Part shown: positions 18,586 to 27,090 of the stretch, piece after piece
How positions within the stretch are numbered: position 1 is the stretch's first letter
Layout: the number at the start of each line of letters is the position of its first letter
Source: Clostridium_AM sp900759715
GTDB lineage: Bacteria > Bacillota > Clostridia > Clostridiales > Clostridiaceae
NCBI GenBank assembly: GCA_900759715.1
Contig: CAAEXF010000019.1
Span: 1 to 64,000 of the forward strand
Direction: 5' to 3'
Length of the DNA stretch: 64,000 nucleotides
Program-made: the position numbers and the translations under genes
The notes under the pieces: generated by a model
Databases searched by the model: none
The model's input: the letters and a program-made list of their open reading frames with translations, nothing else
What the model was told of the DNA's origin: nothing

Positions 18586-18758
18586 TTTTACCACCTCTTG
18601 CATTTAGTCTATTTTTTAACAAGATTAAGACATCTTCAAAAAATAACCAGTCAGTATACTAGTATATTTGACTTGCTATTTTATTTCAGATAATGAAACT
18701 GTTTTAATAGACTATTTTAATATTTAATAGTTTGCTCAAAAATATAAAATTTATTTTA

Positions 18759-18895
18759 GGCATATGAAAAGAAATAAGAGACCAAATGCTAGTTTGTTCA
18801 AAATCTTTGATTTTGGTAACGAACTGTACTCTTCAGCGTAAGCTTAATGAGTTTCCTATAAAAGAATACTGGTCTATTATTTCTTTGATTATGCC
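18759..18895. repeat. Large nested hairpin element in the murG upstream gap
   Basis: An outer 26-nt arm (18759-18784, starting GGCATATGAAAAG) pairs with 18870-18895 (ending GATTATGCC) with few mismatches. An inner arm AGTTTGTTCAAAATC pairs with GATTTTGGTAACGAACT. No reading frame is seen. It resembles a small palindromic mobile element or a structured RNA. The surrounding 18596-18758 and 18896-19020 are AT-rich with nothing recognised. Confidence 0.5.
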
Positions 18896-19026
18896 TTAAT
18901 ATTGTTTAATGAAAATATAGAATTAAAAGCTTAGAACTCTTAATTGTTTATAGTAAAAAAATATAGTATTATATAATGTGAGGATAAAGTCAAGTTGATT
19001 TATCTAAGATCTTTAATTCGTAGAAT

Positions 19027-19260
19027 AAAAAAAATGGGTCGCATTTTTTAGAGGACAGAGGACAATTGACAGAGGACAATGAAGGAGGATTTTTCTCCGT
19101 TGCGCTGAGAAAAATCTTTAATTTATATTATGAATCTATGTTTCGCCTTAGCGAAACGAGCTTAAAAATATAATAGTTTTCTGACGTAAGGAAGAAAACT
19201 TACCTTCACTGTCCACTGTCCTCTGTCAATTGTCCTCTAAAAAATTACGTCGTAATTTTT
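19027..19260. repeat. Heptamer-armed inverted repeat with flanking hairpins, copy D
   Basis: The core, 19048-19240, is closed by 7-nt-unit arms. It has three internal hairpins: GATTTTTCTC/GAGAAAAATC (19088-19097/19107-19116), GTTTCGC-CTTA-GCGAAAC (19140-19157), and AGTTTTCT/AGAAAACT (19175-19182/19193-19200). Flanking hairpins are AAAAAATG...CATTTTTT (left) and AAAAATTAC-GTC-GTAATTTTT (right, 19240-19260). The right hairpin ends 23 nt before the murG ribosome site, so the whole element would be in a murG leader if transcribed. Confidence 0.8.
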
Positions 19261-19296
19261 TAATATTACCACTTAAAAGGTTGGGAGGAAACTTAC

Positions 19297-20361
19297 TTGA
19301 AAAAAATAATAATGACTGGTGGAGGTTCTGCAGGACATGTTACCCCAAATCTTGCGCTAGTACCAAAGCTAAAAGAACTAGGATACGAAATAGAATACAT
19401 TGGAACAAAAGATGGTATAGAAAGAAAGATAATTGAAGATGAAAATATAAAATACCATGCAATATCTAGCGGAAAACTAAGAAGATATTTTGATATAAAA
19501 AACTTTACAGACCCATTTAAAGTACTTAAGGGAATATTGCAAGCAATAGTTATCTTGAAAAAGGAAAAGCCCAATATAGTATTCTCTAAGGGCGGATTTG
19601 TAGCTGTGCCTGTAGTTATTGCGGCTCATTTGAGCAAGATTCCTGTTATTGCCCATGAATCAGATTTAACGCCTGGGCTTGCAAACAGGTTATCAGCCCC
19701 ATATTGTACAAGAGTTTGTGTCACATTTCCTGAATCAGTAAAAAATATAAAAGATAACAAAGGAGTACTTACTGGTACACCAATAAGAGAAGAATTATTA
19801 AAAGGCAGTAGAATATTAGGAAGACAAATATGCGGCTTTGAAGATAAAAAACCAGTATTGCTTATAATAGGGGGAAGCCTTGGCTCAAAATTTATTAATG
19901 ATACTATAAGAAAAGTTATAGATAAACTTATTGAAAGTTATAATATCGTACACATATGTGGAAAAGGAAACATAGACAAAAGTTTAGAGAGTAGAAAATC
20001 CTATAAGCAATTTGAATACATAAGCGAAGAACTGCCGCATGTAATGAATGCAGCAGATATAGTTATTTCTAGAGCCGGAGCTAATGCTATATTTGAACTG
20101 CTTGCTCTAAGGAAGCCAAATCTTTTAATACCACTATCAAAGAAGTCAAGCAGAGGAGACCAAATTTTAAATGCAGCTTCCTTTGAAAGAAGTGGATATA
20201 GTTTAGTAATTCAGGAAGATGATTTAAATGAGAGAATACTTTTAGAAAAGTTAGAAGAGCTTTATGAAAATAAAGACAAATTTATAAATAAAATGAGTTC
20301 AAGCTCTATAAAAAATGGAGTAGATAATATAATTAGGCTTATTCAAGAGCATGCTATATAG
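19297..20361 (+). CDS. murG: UDP-N-acetylglucosamine transferase MurG
   Basis: The 354-aa GT28 enzyme that adds GlcNAc to lipid I to make lipid II at the inner face of the membrane. The N-terminal glycine-rich loop TGGGSAGHVTPN is present, then FSKGGFVAVPVVIAA with HESDLTPG, and the C-terminal IIGGSLGS and SRAGANAIFELLA nucleotide-binding motifs. TTG start with GGGAGG 8 nt upstream. In many genomes murG sits in the dcw cluster; here it is alone between repeat elements, as in other clostridia. Confidence 0.93.
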   Translation: MKKIIMTGGGSAGHVTPNLALVPKLKELGYEIEYIGTKDGIERKIIEDENIKYHAISSGKLRRYFDIKNFTDPFKVLKGILQAIVILKKEKPNIVFSKGGFVAVPVVIAAHLSKIPVIAHESDLTPGLANRLSAPYCTRVCVTFPESVKNIKDNKGVLTGTPIREELLKGSRILGRQICGFEDKKPVLLIIGGSLGSKFINDTIRKVIDKLIESYNIVHICGKGNIDKSLESRKSYKQFEYISEELPHVMNAADIVISRAGANAIFELLALRKPNLLIPLSKKSSRGDQILNAASFERSGYSLVIQEDDLNERILLEKLEELYENKDKFINKMSSSSIKNGVDNIIRLIQEHAI

Positions 20362-20404
20362 GGTTAGAAGTCCGAAAGTTAATTTTGGACTTCTAGCCCT
20401 ATAT
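20356..20404 (+). terminator. Long hairpin at the murG 3' end
   Basis: An 18-bp stem (20356-20373 with 20387-20404, one G-U pair) has loop GAAAGTTAATTTT and starts inside the last murG codons. A strong T-run is missing, so it is a terminator or mRNA-stabilising hairpin. The loop and stem top share GGGTTANAAGNCCGAAAGTT with the element at 41137. Confidence 0.6.
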
Positions 20405-20509
20405 GGCTTTTGAATTATTGTTAAAAAAGTATTAATGTTTAAAAAATAGAAGGAATATGAGAAGCAAATGTAGAATATAGCTTTTAGAGATAATAAAATA
20501 TAATTATTA

Positions 20510-20632
20510 CTTAAGCAGATATCCCAAATCTTAAGTAGGCATCCAAAATCTTAAGTAGATATCCCAAATCTATGATTTGGTGATAGTCACTTACACAGCG
20601 TGCTGATTTGGAGATAGTCCTTTACTCCTAAA
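20510..20632. repeat. Three 20-bp tandem repeats plus ACTTACACAG hairpin element
   Basis: Three head-to-tail 20-bp units (20510-20529, 20530-20549, 20550-20569; CTTAAGYAGRYATCCMAAAT) are followed by hairpin CCAAATC-TAT-GATTTGG, then TCACTTACACAGCGTGC and a second GATTTGG. A related single-unit copy is at 55947-56052 behind flagellin. No coding potential. Confidence 0.6.
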
Positions 20633-20991
20633 CTAATATACTATAAATTTTGTAAAAAATATCAAGGTAATTAAGTAAATTTTCTTAATATTTTAAATTA
20701 AACTTAAAATTGTTAAAAAATTATTTTGAATATATGACATAAAACAGTGTAAATCAAAACATTTTAAGGTTTGTTTTGTGCTAAACAAGTAAGCAAGTTT
20801 AAATAACTCGGAAAATTACTTGCAAAATAAAAAGAATTGGTGTAAATTTAAAGAGAAAGGACTTACTGTTAACTAGTTACTATTATTTACTATAAATTTA
20901 GAAAATTGATTTGCAGTTTGATATTATAATCAATTATAAGTTCATCTAATTTTAAGGTTTTATATTTAAGATGAATTGGACAGGCTATTTG

Positions 20992-21082
20992 TGGTATAGT
21001 GGTATGACCAGTTTTAAAAAATAATATTATTAAATTAATTTAACATGTCTATATATGATTAAGCAGTCGCGATTGCTTAATC
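20992..21082 (+). promoter_or_regulatory. Candidate operators upstream of pyruvate:ferredoxin oxidoreductase
   Basis: TGGTATGACCA (21000-21010) fits the TGGTNNNACCA half-site pair bound by FadR-subfamily GntR regulators such as LldR and PdhR. It overlaps a TATAGT -10-like hexamer. A second, 26-bp near-perfect palindrome (21057-21082; GATTAAGCAGTCG with one mismatch in its partner) lies 44 bp before the start codon. The rest of the 20633-20991 gap is AT-rich without recognised motifs. Assignments are by pattern only. Confidence 0.4.
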
Positions 21083-21125
21083 TTAAATTTATAGAAATAT
21101 AATCGAGAAGGAAGGGAACTTTTCT

Positions 21126-24100
21126 ATGAGAAAAATGAAGACTATGGATGGAAATACAGCTGCAGCTCACATTTCCTACGCATTTACTGACGTAGCAGCT
21201 ATATTCCCTATAACACCATCATCACCAATGGCTGAACATGTTGATGAATGGGTAGCTCAAGGAAGAAAAAATATTTTTGGACAAACTGTAAAGGTTATGG
21301 AAATGCAGTCTGAAGGAGGAGCAGCTGGTGCTGTTCACGGTTCATTACAAGCAGGTGCCTTAACTACTACATATACTGCATCACAAGGTCTTTTACTGAT
21401 GATACCTAATATGTACAAAATTGCTGGAGAACTTTTACCAGGAGTATTCCACGTAACAGCAAGAGCACTAGCTGCTAACTCACTTAGCATCTTTGGTGAT
21501 CACCAAGACGTTATGGCTGCAAGACAAACAGGTTTTGCATTACTTGCAGAAAGTTCAGTACAACAAGTTATGGACTTATCAGCAGTAGCTCACCTAGCAG
21601 CAATAAAATCAAGAGTTCCTTTTATGAACTTCTTTGATGGATTCAGAACTTCACATGAAATACAAAAAATCGAAGTTTTAGAATATGATGAGTTAAAAGG
21701 TTTAGTTGATATGGATGCTGTAAATGCATTTAGAAGAAGAGCGTTAAATCCAGATCACCCAGTAACTCGTGGTACTGCTCAAAATCCAGATATATACTTC
21801 CAAGAAAGAGAAGTTTCAAACAAATATTATGAAACACTTCCAGAAATAGTAGAAGGTTACATGCAAGAAATAACTAAATTGACAGGAAGAGAATATCACC
21901 TATTTAACTACTATGGAGCAAAAGATGCTGAAAGAATAATTATAGCTATGGGTTCAGTATGTGACGCTGTAGAAGAAACAATAGATTACTTAATGGCTAA
22001 AGGAGAAAAAGTTGGTTTATTAAATGTTCATTTATATAGACCATTCTCATTAGAGCATTTCTTCAAATATATACCAAAAACTGTTAAAAAGATTGCTGTT
22101 CTTGATAGAACTAAGGAACCAGGATCAATTGGTGAACCATTATATCTAGATGTTAAGAATGCATTCTACGGAAAAGAATGGCAGCCAGCAATAGTTGGAG
22201 GAAGATACGGATTAGGTTCAAAAGACACTGTTCCAGCACACATTCTTCCAGTATTTGAAAACTTAAAAGCTGATGCACCAAAAGATGGATTTACAATATC
22301 TATAGTTGATGATGTAACTAATACTTCATTACCAGTTCTAGAAGATATAGATACAACACCAGCTGGAACTAAAGCTTGTAAATTCTGGGGTCTTGGATCA
22401 GATGGTACTGTTGGAGCAAACAAGAGTGCTATAAAGATCATAGGAGACCACACAGATATGTATGCGCAAGGATACTTTGCATACGACTCAAAGAAATCAG
22501 GTGGAATAACAGTTTCACACTTAAGATTTGGTAAGACTCCAATCAAGTCCCCATACTTAATAAACAAAGCTGATTTCGTAGCTTGTCATAATCAATCATA
22601 CGTTTACAAATATAACGTATTAGAAGGATTGAAAAAAGGCGGTAAATTCTTATTAAATACTATCTGGACTCCAGAAGAAGTAGAAGCAAACTTACCAGCT
22701 TCCTATAAGAAATTTATAGCTGAAAACAACATTGAATTCTATACATTAAATGCTGTTAAAATAGCTCAAGAAATAGGTCTTGGCGGAAGAATCAACATGA
22801 TAATGCAATCAGCATTCTTCAAGATTGCTAATGTTATTCCAGTTGAAGATGCTATAAAATACTTAAAAGATGCAGTTGTAACTTCTTATGGTAAGAAGGG
22901 ACAAAAAGTTGTTGATATGAACAATGCTGCTATCGATAAGGGTGTTGAATCAATAGTTAGAATAGAAGTTCCAGCTACTTGGACTAGTGCTGTAGAAGAA
23001 GCTGCTGCAGCTGTAGAAGCTCCAGAATTTATAAAGAAAATAGTTATACCAATGAATAGACAAGATGGAGACAAACTTCCTGTAAGCGCATTCATAGGAA
23101 TGGAAGATGGTACATTCCCACATGGAACTGCAGCTTATGAAAAGAGAGGAATAGCTATAAATGTTCCAGAATGGCAAATGGACAAGTGTATACAATGTAA
23201 CCAATGTTCATTCGTATGTCCACATGCTGCAATAAGACCAATACTTTTAACTGAAGAGGAAGCAGCCAAAGCACCAGCTACATTACAATCAAAAGATGCT
23301 AATGGAGCTAAAGGACTTAAATTCCATATAGCTGTATCACCACTTGATTGTTCAGGTTGTGGAAACTGTGCTGACATCTGTCCAGCTAAAGAAAAAGCTT
23401 TAGTTATGAAGCCACTTGATACTCAATTAGAAAAGGCTCCTACATGGGATTATGTTATGGCAGTATCACCTAAAGCAAATCCAATGAGCAAATTCAATGT
23501 AAAAGGAAGCCAATTTGAAAAGCCTTTACTTGAGTTCTCAGGAGCATGTGCTGGTTGTATGGAAACTTCATATGCTAAGGTTGTAACTCAATTATTTGGT
23601 GACAGAATGATGATAGCTAATGCTACTGGATGTTCATCAATTTGGGGAGCATCAGCACCAGCAACTCCATACACTGTTAACCACAGAGGACACGGACCAT
23701 CATGGGCTAACTCATTATTCGAAGACAATGCTGAGTTTGGTCTTGGAATGTATCTTGGTGTTACACAGTTAAGAGAAAAATTAGCTATGACTGTAACAGA
23801 AGCTATAGCTAATGCTCCAGAGGGTGAAGTAAAAGCAGCTCTTCAAGATTGGTTAGACAACATGAATGCTGGAGAAGGATCAAGAGAAAGAGCTGACAGA
23901 GTAGTAGCTGCAATCGAAGCTGCAAATTGTGACTGTCCTACATTAAAAGAAATATATGAAAACAAAGACTTCTTAGTTAAGAGATCAAACTGGATCTTCG
24001 GTGGAGACGGATGGGCTTATGACATCGGATACGGCGGATTAGACCACGTTCTTGCATCAGGAGAAGACGTAAATGTATTTGTATTTGATACAGAAGTTTA

Positions 24101-24629
24101 CTCAAATACTGGTGGACAATCTTCAAAAGCAACTCCAACAGCTGCTATAGCTAAATTCGCAGCTAGTGGTAAGCAAACTAAGAAAAAAGATCTTGGAATG
24201 ATGGCTATGAGCTATGGTTATGTTTATGTAGCACAAGTTTCTATGGGTGCTGATAAGAACCAAACATTAAAAGCTATAGCTGAAGCTGAAGCATATCCAG
24301 GACCATCATTAATCATTGGTTACTCACCATGTATTAACCATGGATTAAGAAATGGTATGGGTAAGAGCCAACAAGAAGGTAAGAGAGCTGTTGAGTGTGG
24401 ATATTGGGCAATGTACAGATACAACCCAGCATTAAAAGAAGAAGGAAAGAATCCATTCGTCTTAGATTCAAAAGAGCCAACTGCAGACTTCAGAGAATTC
24501 TTAATGGGCGAAGTAAGATATGCTTCACTTGCTAAACAATTCCCAGAAGCAGCAGATGCATTATTTGAAAAGACTCAAAGAGATGCTATGGAAAGACTTG
24601 AAGGATACAAGAAATTAGCAGCTCAATAA
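21126..24629 (+). CDS. nifJ: Pyruvate:ferredoxin (flavodoxin) oxidoreductase
   Basis: A 1167-aa homodimeric-type enzyme that decarboxylates pyruvate to acetyl-CoA and CO2 and reduces ferredoxin, the central step of clostridial fermentation. Domains in order: the pyrimidine-binding domain (PITPSSPMAEHVDEW), the transketolase C-like domain, and the EKR region. Two 4Fe-4S clusters follow: CIQCNQCSFVCPHA near residue 688 and CSGCGNCADICP near 741. Next come the proximal cluster Cys CAGCMET and the TPP-binding GDGWAYDIGYGG near 960. Full length for the family. The codon use is strongly biased, as expected of a very highly expressed gene. A monocistronic unit with a strong terminator. Confidence 0.96.
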   Translation: MRKMKTMDGNTAAAHISYAFTDVAAIFPITPSSPMAEHVDEWVAQGRKNIFGQTVKVMEMQSEGGAAGAVHGSLQAGALTTTYTASQGLLLMIPNMYKIAGELLPGVFHVTARALAANSLSIFGDHQDVMAARQTGFALLAESSVQQVMDLSAVAHLAAIKSRVPFMNFFDGFRTSHEIQKIEVLEYDELKGLVDMDAVNAFRRRALNPDHPVTRGTAQNPDIYFQEREVSNKYYETLPEIVEGYMQEITKLTGREYHLFNYYGAKDAERIIIAMGSVCDAVEETIDYLMAKGEKVGLLNVHLYRPFSLEHFFKYIPKTVKKIAVLDRTKEPGSIGEPLYLDVKNAFYGKEWQPAIVGGRYGLGSKDTVPAHILPVFENLKADAPKDGFTISIVDDVTNTSLPVLEDIDTTPAGTKACKFWGLGSDGTVGANKSAIKIIGDHTDMYAQGYFAYDSKKSGGITVSHLRFGKTPIKSPYLINKADFVACHNQSYVYKYNVLEGLKKGGKFLLNTIWTPEEVEANLPASYKKFIAENNIEFYTLNAVKIAQEIGLGGRINMIMQSAFFKIANVIPVEDAIKYLKDAVVTSYGKKGQKVVDMNNAAIDKGVESIVRIEVPATWTSAVEEAAAAVEAPEFIKKIVIPMNRQDGDKLPVSAFIGMEDGTFPHGTAAYEKRGIAINVPEWQMDKCIQCNQCSFVCPHAAIRPILLTEEEAAKAPATLQSKDANGAKGLKFHIAVSPLDCSGCGNCADICPAKEKALVMKPLDTQLEKAPTWDYVMAVSPKANPMSKFNVKGSQFEKPLLEFSGACAGCMETSYAKVVTQLFGDRMMIANATGCSSIWGASAPATPYTVNHRGHGPSWANSLFEDNAEFGLGMYLGVTQLREKLAMTVTEAIANAPEGEVKAALQDWLDNMNAGEGSRERADRVVAAIEAANCDCPTLKEIYENKDFLVKRSNWIFGGDGWAYDIGYGGLDHVLASGEDVNVFVFDTEVYSNTGGQSSKATPTAAIAKFAASGKQTKKKDLGMMAMSYGYVYVAQVSMGADKNQTLKAIAEAEAYPGPSLIIGYSPCINHGLRNGMGKSQQEGKRAVECGYWAMYRYNPALKEEGKNPFVLDSKEPTADFREFLMGEVRYASLAKQFPEAADALFEKTQRDAMERLEGYKKLAAQ

Positions 24630-24632
24630 TAT

Positions 24633-24668
24633 AAAAAAGGTGAAGTGCTTGGCACTTCATCTTTTTTA
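24633..24668 (+). terminator. Terminator after PFOR
   Basis: AAAAAAGGTGAAGTGC (24633-24648) pairs with GCACTTCATCTTTTTT (24652-24667), with one G-U pair, over a TTG loop. It is a strong intrinsic terminator right after the stop. Confidence 0.9.
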
Positions 24669-24802
24669 GTTAAGAGTTGAGAATTGATAGTTGACAGTGA
24701 AGGAGGATTTTTCTACAAAAAATCTTTAAATTATAGATTTTCTAAAGCACAGTGTAAGAAAATCAACTATAACTGTCCATTATCCACTGTCAACTCTCCA
24801 CT
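24669..24802. repeat. Heptamer-armed inverted repeat, copy G (decayed)
   Basis: The left arm is in clean 7-nt steps (GTTAAGA, GTTGAGA, ATTGATA, GTTGACA, GTGAAGG), then GAGGATTTTTCTACAAAAAATC; the right arm complements it (ACTGTCAACTCTCCAC). The central GTTTCGC-type hairpin of copies C-F is lost. It lies between the PFOR terminator and the DUF1292 gene. Confidence 0.65.
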
Positions 24803-24897
24803 TTTTAAAAATATTTACTTAAATTTTAAAAAAGGCTTTTAAAATTATGGAATTAAGGTTAAAATTAGAACATAACAGTAAAAGGAGGTAATATCCT

Positions 24898-25257
24898 ATG
24901 GATAAAGAAAATTTACATGAGTGTGGCTGTGGCTGCGGAGAAGAAAATAAAGGTTGTGGATGTGGCGAACATAATCACGAACATGATCATGAAGATTGCG
25001 GCTGTGGCTGTGGCGAACATGAAACTCTAATAGTTGATTTAGAGGATGAAGACGGAAACGTTGTTCCATGCGAAGTAATCGACGGATTTGAATATAAAGA
25101 AAATGAATACGCTATAGTTCAACATCCAGAAAACGGATCAATATTCCTATTCAAAGTAGTAGGAGAAGGCGAAGAAGGAGAACTTGTAATCCCAGATGAT
25201 GAAGAGTTCGAAGAAGTATCAGCTTATTATGAACAGTTAATGGCTGAAGAAGAATAA
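24898..25257 (+). CDS. DUF1292 protein with Cys/His-rich N-terminus
   Basis: A 119-aa acidic protein. Residues about 45-115 match the DUF1292 pattern (VDLEDEDGNVVPCEVIDGFEYKENEYAIV...). The first 42 residues are a metal-binding-like stretch with repeated CGCG pairs and HNHEHDHEDC (about ten Cys and six His), an extension not needed for the domain. DUF1292 proteins are common in Firmicutes, often near yqgF/mreB, and their function is unknown; here the context is different. AAAGGAGG gives a strong ribosome site. A hairpin terminator follows. Confidence 0.8.
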   Translation: MDKENLHECGCGCGEENKGCGCGEHNHEHDHEDCGCGCGEHETLIVDLEDEDGNVVPCEVIDGFEYKENEYAIVQHPENGSIFLFKVVGEGEEGELVIPDDEEFEEVSAYYEQLMAEEE

Positions 25258-25264
25258 AAAAATT

Positions 25265-25298
25265 GAAAGTCGTTGCAGGAATGCATCGACTTTCTTTA
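25265..25298 (+). terminator. Terminator after the DUF1292 gene
   Basis: GAAAGTCG (25265-25272) pairs with CGACTTTC (25287-25294), extended inward by TGCA/TGCA over a GGAA loop, followed by TTTAT. Confidence 0.75.
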
Positions 25299-25332
25299 TG
25301 ATGCAGAGACTTATATTTAAAGAGGTGTTAAG

Positions 25333-25974
25333 TTGGAAAAGCTAGCAATATTCGATGTAGATTATACTTTAACCAAAAGAGAAACCCTTATGGAGTTTTA
25401 TGCATTTATGATAAAAAAGAGCCCAAGACTTATGATTCATGCACCAAGAGCTGTTATATCAGCCTTTTTATATGCAGTAAGGGTATTGGACTCAAAAATT
25501 GCTAAGGAAAACTTCATAGCTTTTATAGATGGAATAAAAGAAGAAAAAATGCAAGAGTTAGTAGAAGAATTTTACGAAAAAAGATTAAGTAAAATAATAT
25601 ATAGTGATGCTATTGATACTATGAGAAAGCTAAAAGCAGAAGGTTATAAAGTATATCTCATATCTGCTTCAGCAGAATTTTATTTAAATGAATTATATAA
25701 AATAAAAGAAGTAGATAAAATAATTGGTACTCGATTCACAAGTGTAGGCGGTAAGTATAGCAGAAAAATGGCAGGAGAAAACTGTAAAGGTGAAGAAAAA
25801 GTAAGAAGACTTATGGAAGTGCTGAAGGAAGAGAATATAGAAGTTGACTTTAAAAATTCATATATGTTCTCAGACTCTTTAGCAGATCTACCTTTATTTA
25901 ATTTGGTAGGCAAACCCTATCTTATAAATTATAAGAAAAATCATGATAAGATAAAAATACTTAATTGGAGATAG
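25333..25974 (+). CDS. HAD-superfamily hydrolase, subfamily IB (SerB-like)
   Basis: A 213-aa probable phosphatase. Motif I is FDVDYTLT near the N-terminus with the nucleophile Asp, followed by a helical C1 cap (MEFYAFMIKKSPR...). Motif II is LISASAEF and motif IV is MFSDSLADLPLF near the end. The pattern is that of HAD-IB enzymes (phosphoserine phosphatase and relatives, often acting on small or lipid phosphates); the substrate is not clear. TTG start with AGAGGTG upstream. The gene ends just before repeat copy E. Confidence 0.82.
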   Translation: MEKLAIFDVDYTLTKRETLMEFYAFMIKKSPRLMIHAPRAVISAFLYAVRVLDSKIAKENFIAFIDGIKEEKMQELVEEFYEKRLSKIIYSDAIDTMRKLKAEGYKVYLISASAEFYLNELYKIKEVDKIIGTRFTSVGGKYSRKMAGENCKGEEKVRRLMEVLKEENIEVDFKNSYMFSDSLADLPLFNLVGKPYLINYKKNHDKIKILNWR

Positions 25975-25983
25975 ACGTAGAAT

Positions 25984-26211
25984 AAAAAAATGCGAAGCGT
26001 TTTTTTAGAGGACAATTGACAGAGGACAGAGGACAGAGGACAGTGAAGGTGAGTTTTCTTCCTTACGTCAGAAAACTAATTTATTTTTTAAGACTCGTTT
26101 CACTAATGTGAAACATTGATTTATAAATTAAAGATTTTTCGTAGTGTAGCGGAGAAAAATCCTCCTTCATTGTCCTCTGTCCTCTGAAAAATTTTGCGTC
26201 GCAAAATTTTT
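25984..26211. repeat. Heptamer-armed inverted repeat with flanking hairpins, copy E
   Basis: The core, 26005-26187, has arms of AGAGGAC/AATTGAC units, inner order as in copy C. The central hairpin is GTTTCAC-TAAT-GTGAAAC. Left flank: AAAAAAATGC-GAA-GCGTTTTTTT (25984-26006). Right flank: the 11-bp hairpin AAAAATTTTGC with loop GTC (26187-26211). The text before it (CGTAGAATAAAAAAATG) is shared with copy D, which suggests the mobile unit includes the flanks. Confidence 0.8.
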
Positions 26212-26245
26212 AAATTACGAATTAAAGTAAAAAGGGCGTGATCGT

Positions 26246-27067
26246 GTGAGTGAATGTGTAAATAAATATTATATACATAATAATGAGATAAAATATTGTG
26301 AACAATTTGATGATAATATTTTAATAGGTGGGAAGTCACTATATGAAGTTATAAGAATAATAGATGGAAAACCTTTATTTTTACACAAACATCTAAATAG
26401 GCTTGAGAATTCCTGTAATATAACTGACTTACAAATATGGCTTTCAAAGGATGAAATAAAAAATAAAATATGTGAACTAATAGAGTCAAATAATACAAGT
26501 ATAGGTAATGTAAAAATTATATTTAAGTTTGATAATGTCAATTCATTTTTTGCTTACTTTGTAAAACATCATTATCCTAGTGATGAAGACTATAAAAATG
26601 GTGTAAATACTATACTATATCACGGAGAAAGAGAAAATCCAAATGCTAAAATTATAAATATGAATTTTAGAGCTGCTGTTGATAAAGAAATAAAAGAAAA
26701 AGATGCATATGAAGCCATACTTGTAAATAAAAAAGGGTATATAACAGAGGGCAGTAAATCAAATATATTTATGATTAAAGGAAATAGTGTAATAACTGCA
26801 CCGCTAGTAGATGTGCTTCCAGGTATAACAAGAGCTGTTATAATGGAACTATGCAGTGAAATAGGACTTGAGGTTTTAGAGAAGAATGTCCATTATGGAG
26901 AGGTAAAGGATTTAGATGGATTGTTTATTTCTGGTACATCACCTAAGGTTTTACCAATAAGTAGAGTTGATAACATAGAATTTGATTCAGTAAATAACAA
27001 AGCTATTTTAGAAATTATGAAAAAATATAATGAAGTAGTACAAGAAGATACTAAAAGTTTCGATTAA
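26246..27067 (+). CDS. PLP-dependent aminotransferase class IV (PabC-like)
   Basis: A 273-aa fold-type IV PLP enzyme (branched-chain aminotransferase, D-amino acid transaminase or 4-amino-4-deoxychorismate lyase group). It has LYEVIRIIDGKPLFLHKHLNRL at the start of the family, the region AKIINMNFR that should carry the catalytic lysine, then ITEGSKSNIFMIK and LPGITRAVIMELC (PLP phosphate site). Length suits PabC, but no pabA/pabB is adjacent, so the substrate is undecided. The GTG start at 26246 lies after an AGGGCGTG-like ribosome site. 23 bp separate it from glcT, so it may be co-transcribed with the glucose PTS. Confidence 0.75.
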   Translation: MSECVNKYYIHNNEIKYCEQFDDNILIGGKSLYEVIRIIDGKPLFLHKHLNRLENSCNITDLQIWLSKDEIKNKICELIESNNTSIGNVKIIFKFDNVNSFFAYFVKHHYPSDEDYKNGVNTILYHGERENPNAKIINMNFRAAVDKEIKEKDAYEAILVNKKGYITEGSKSNIFMIKGNSVITAPLVDVLPGITRAVIMELCSEIGLEVLEKNVHYGEVKDLDGLFISGTSPKVLPISRVDNIEFDSVNNKAILEIMKKYNEVVQEDTKSFD

Positions 27068-27090
27068 TAATTTTTGTTGGAGTGAAGTGA

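Noticed and set aside
19230..19436. 68-codon + strand frame overlapping the start of murG
   Set aside because: It is out of frame with murG, begins within repeat copy D and its sequence shows no domain; murG has the proper TTG and ribosome site.
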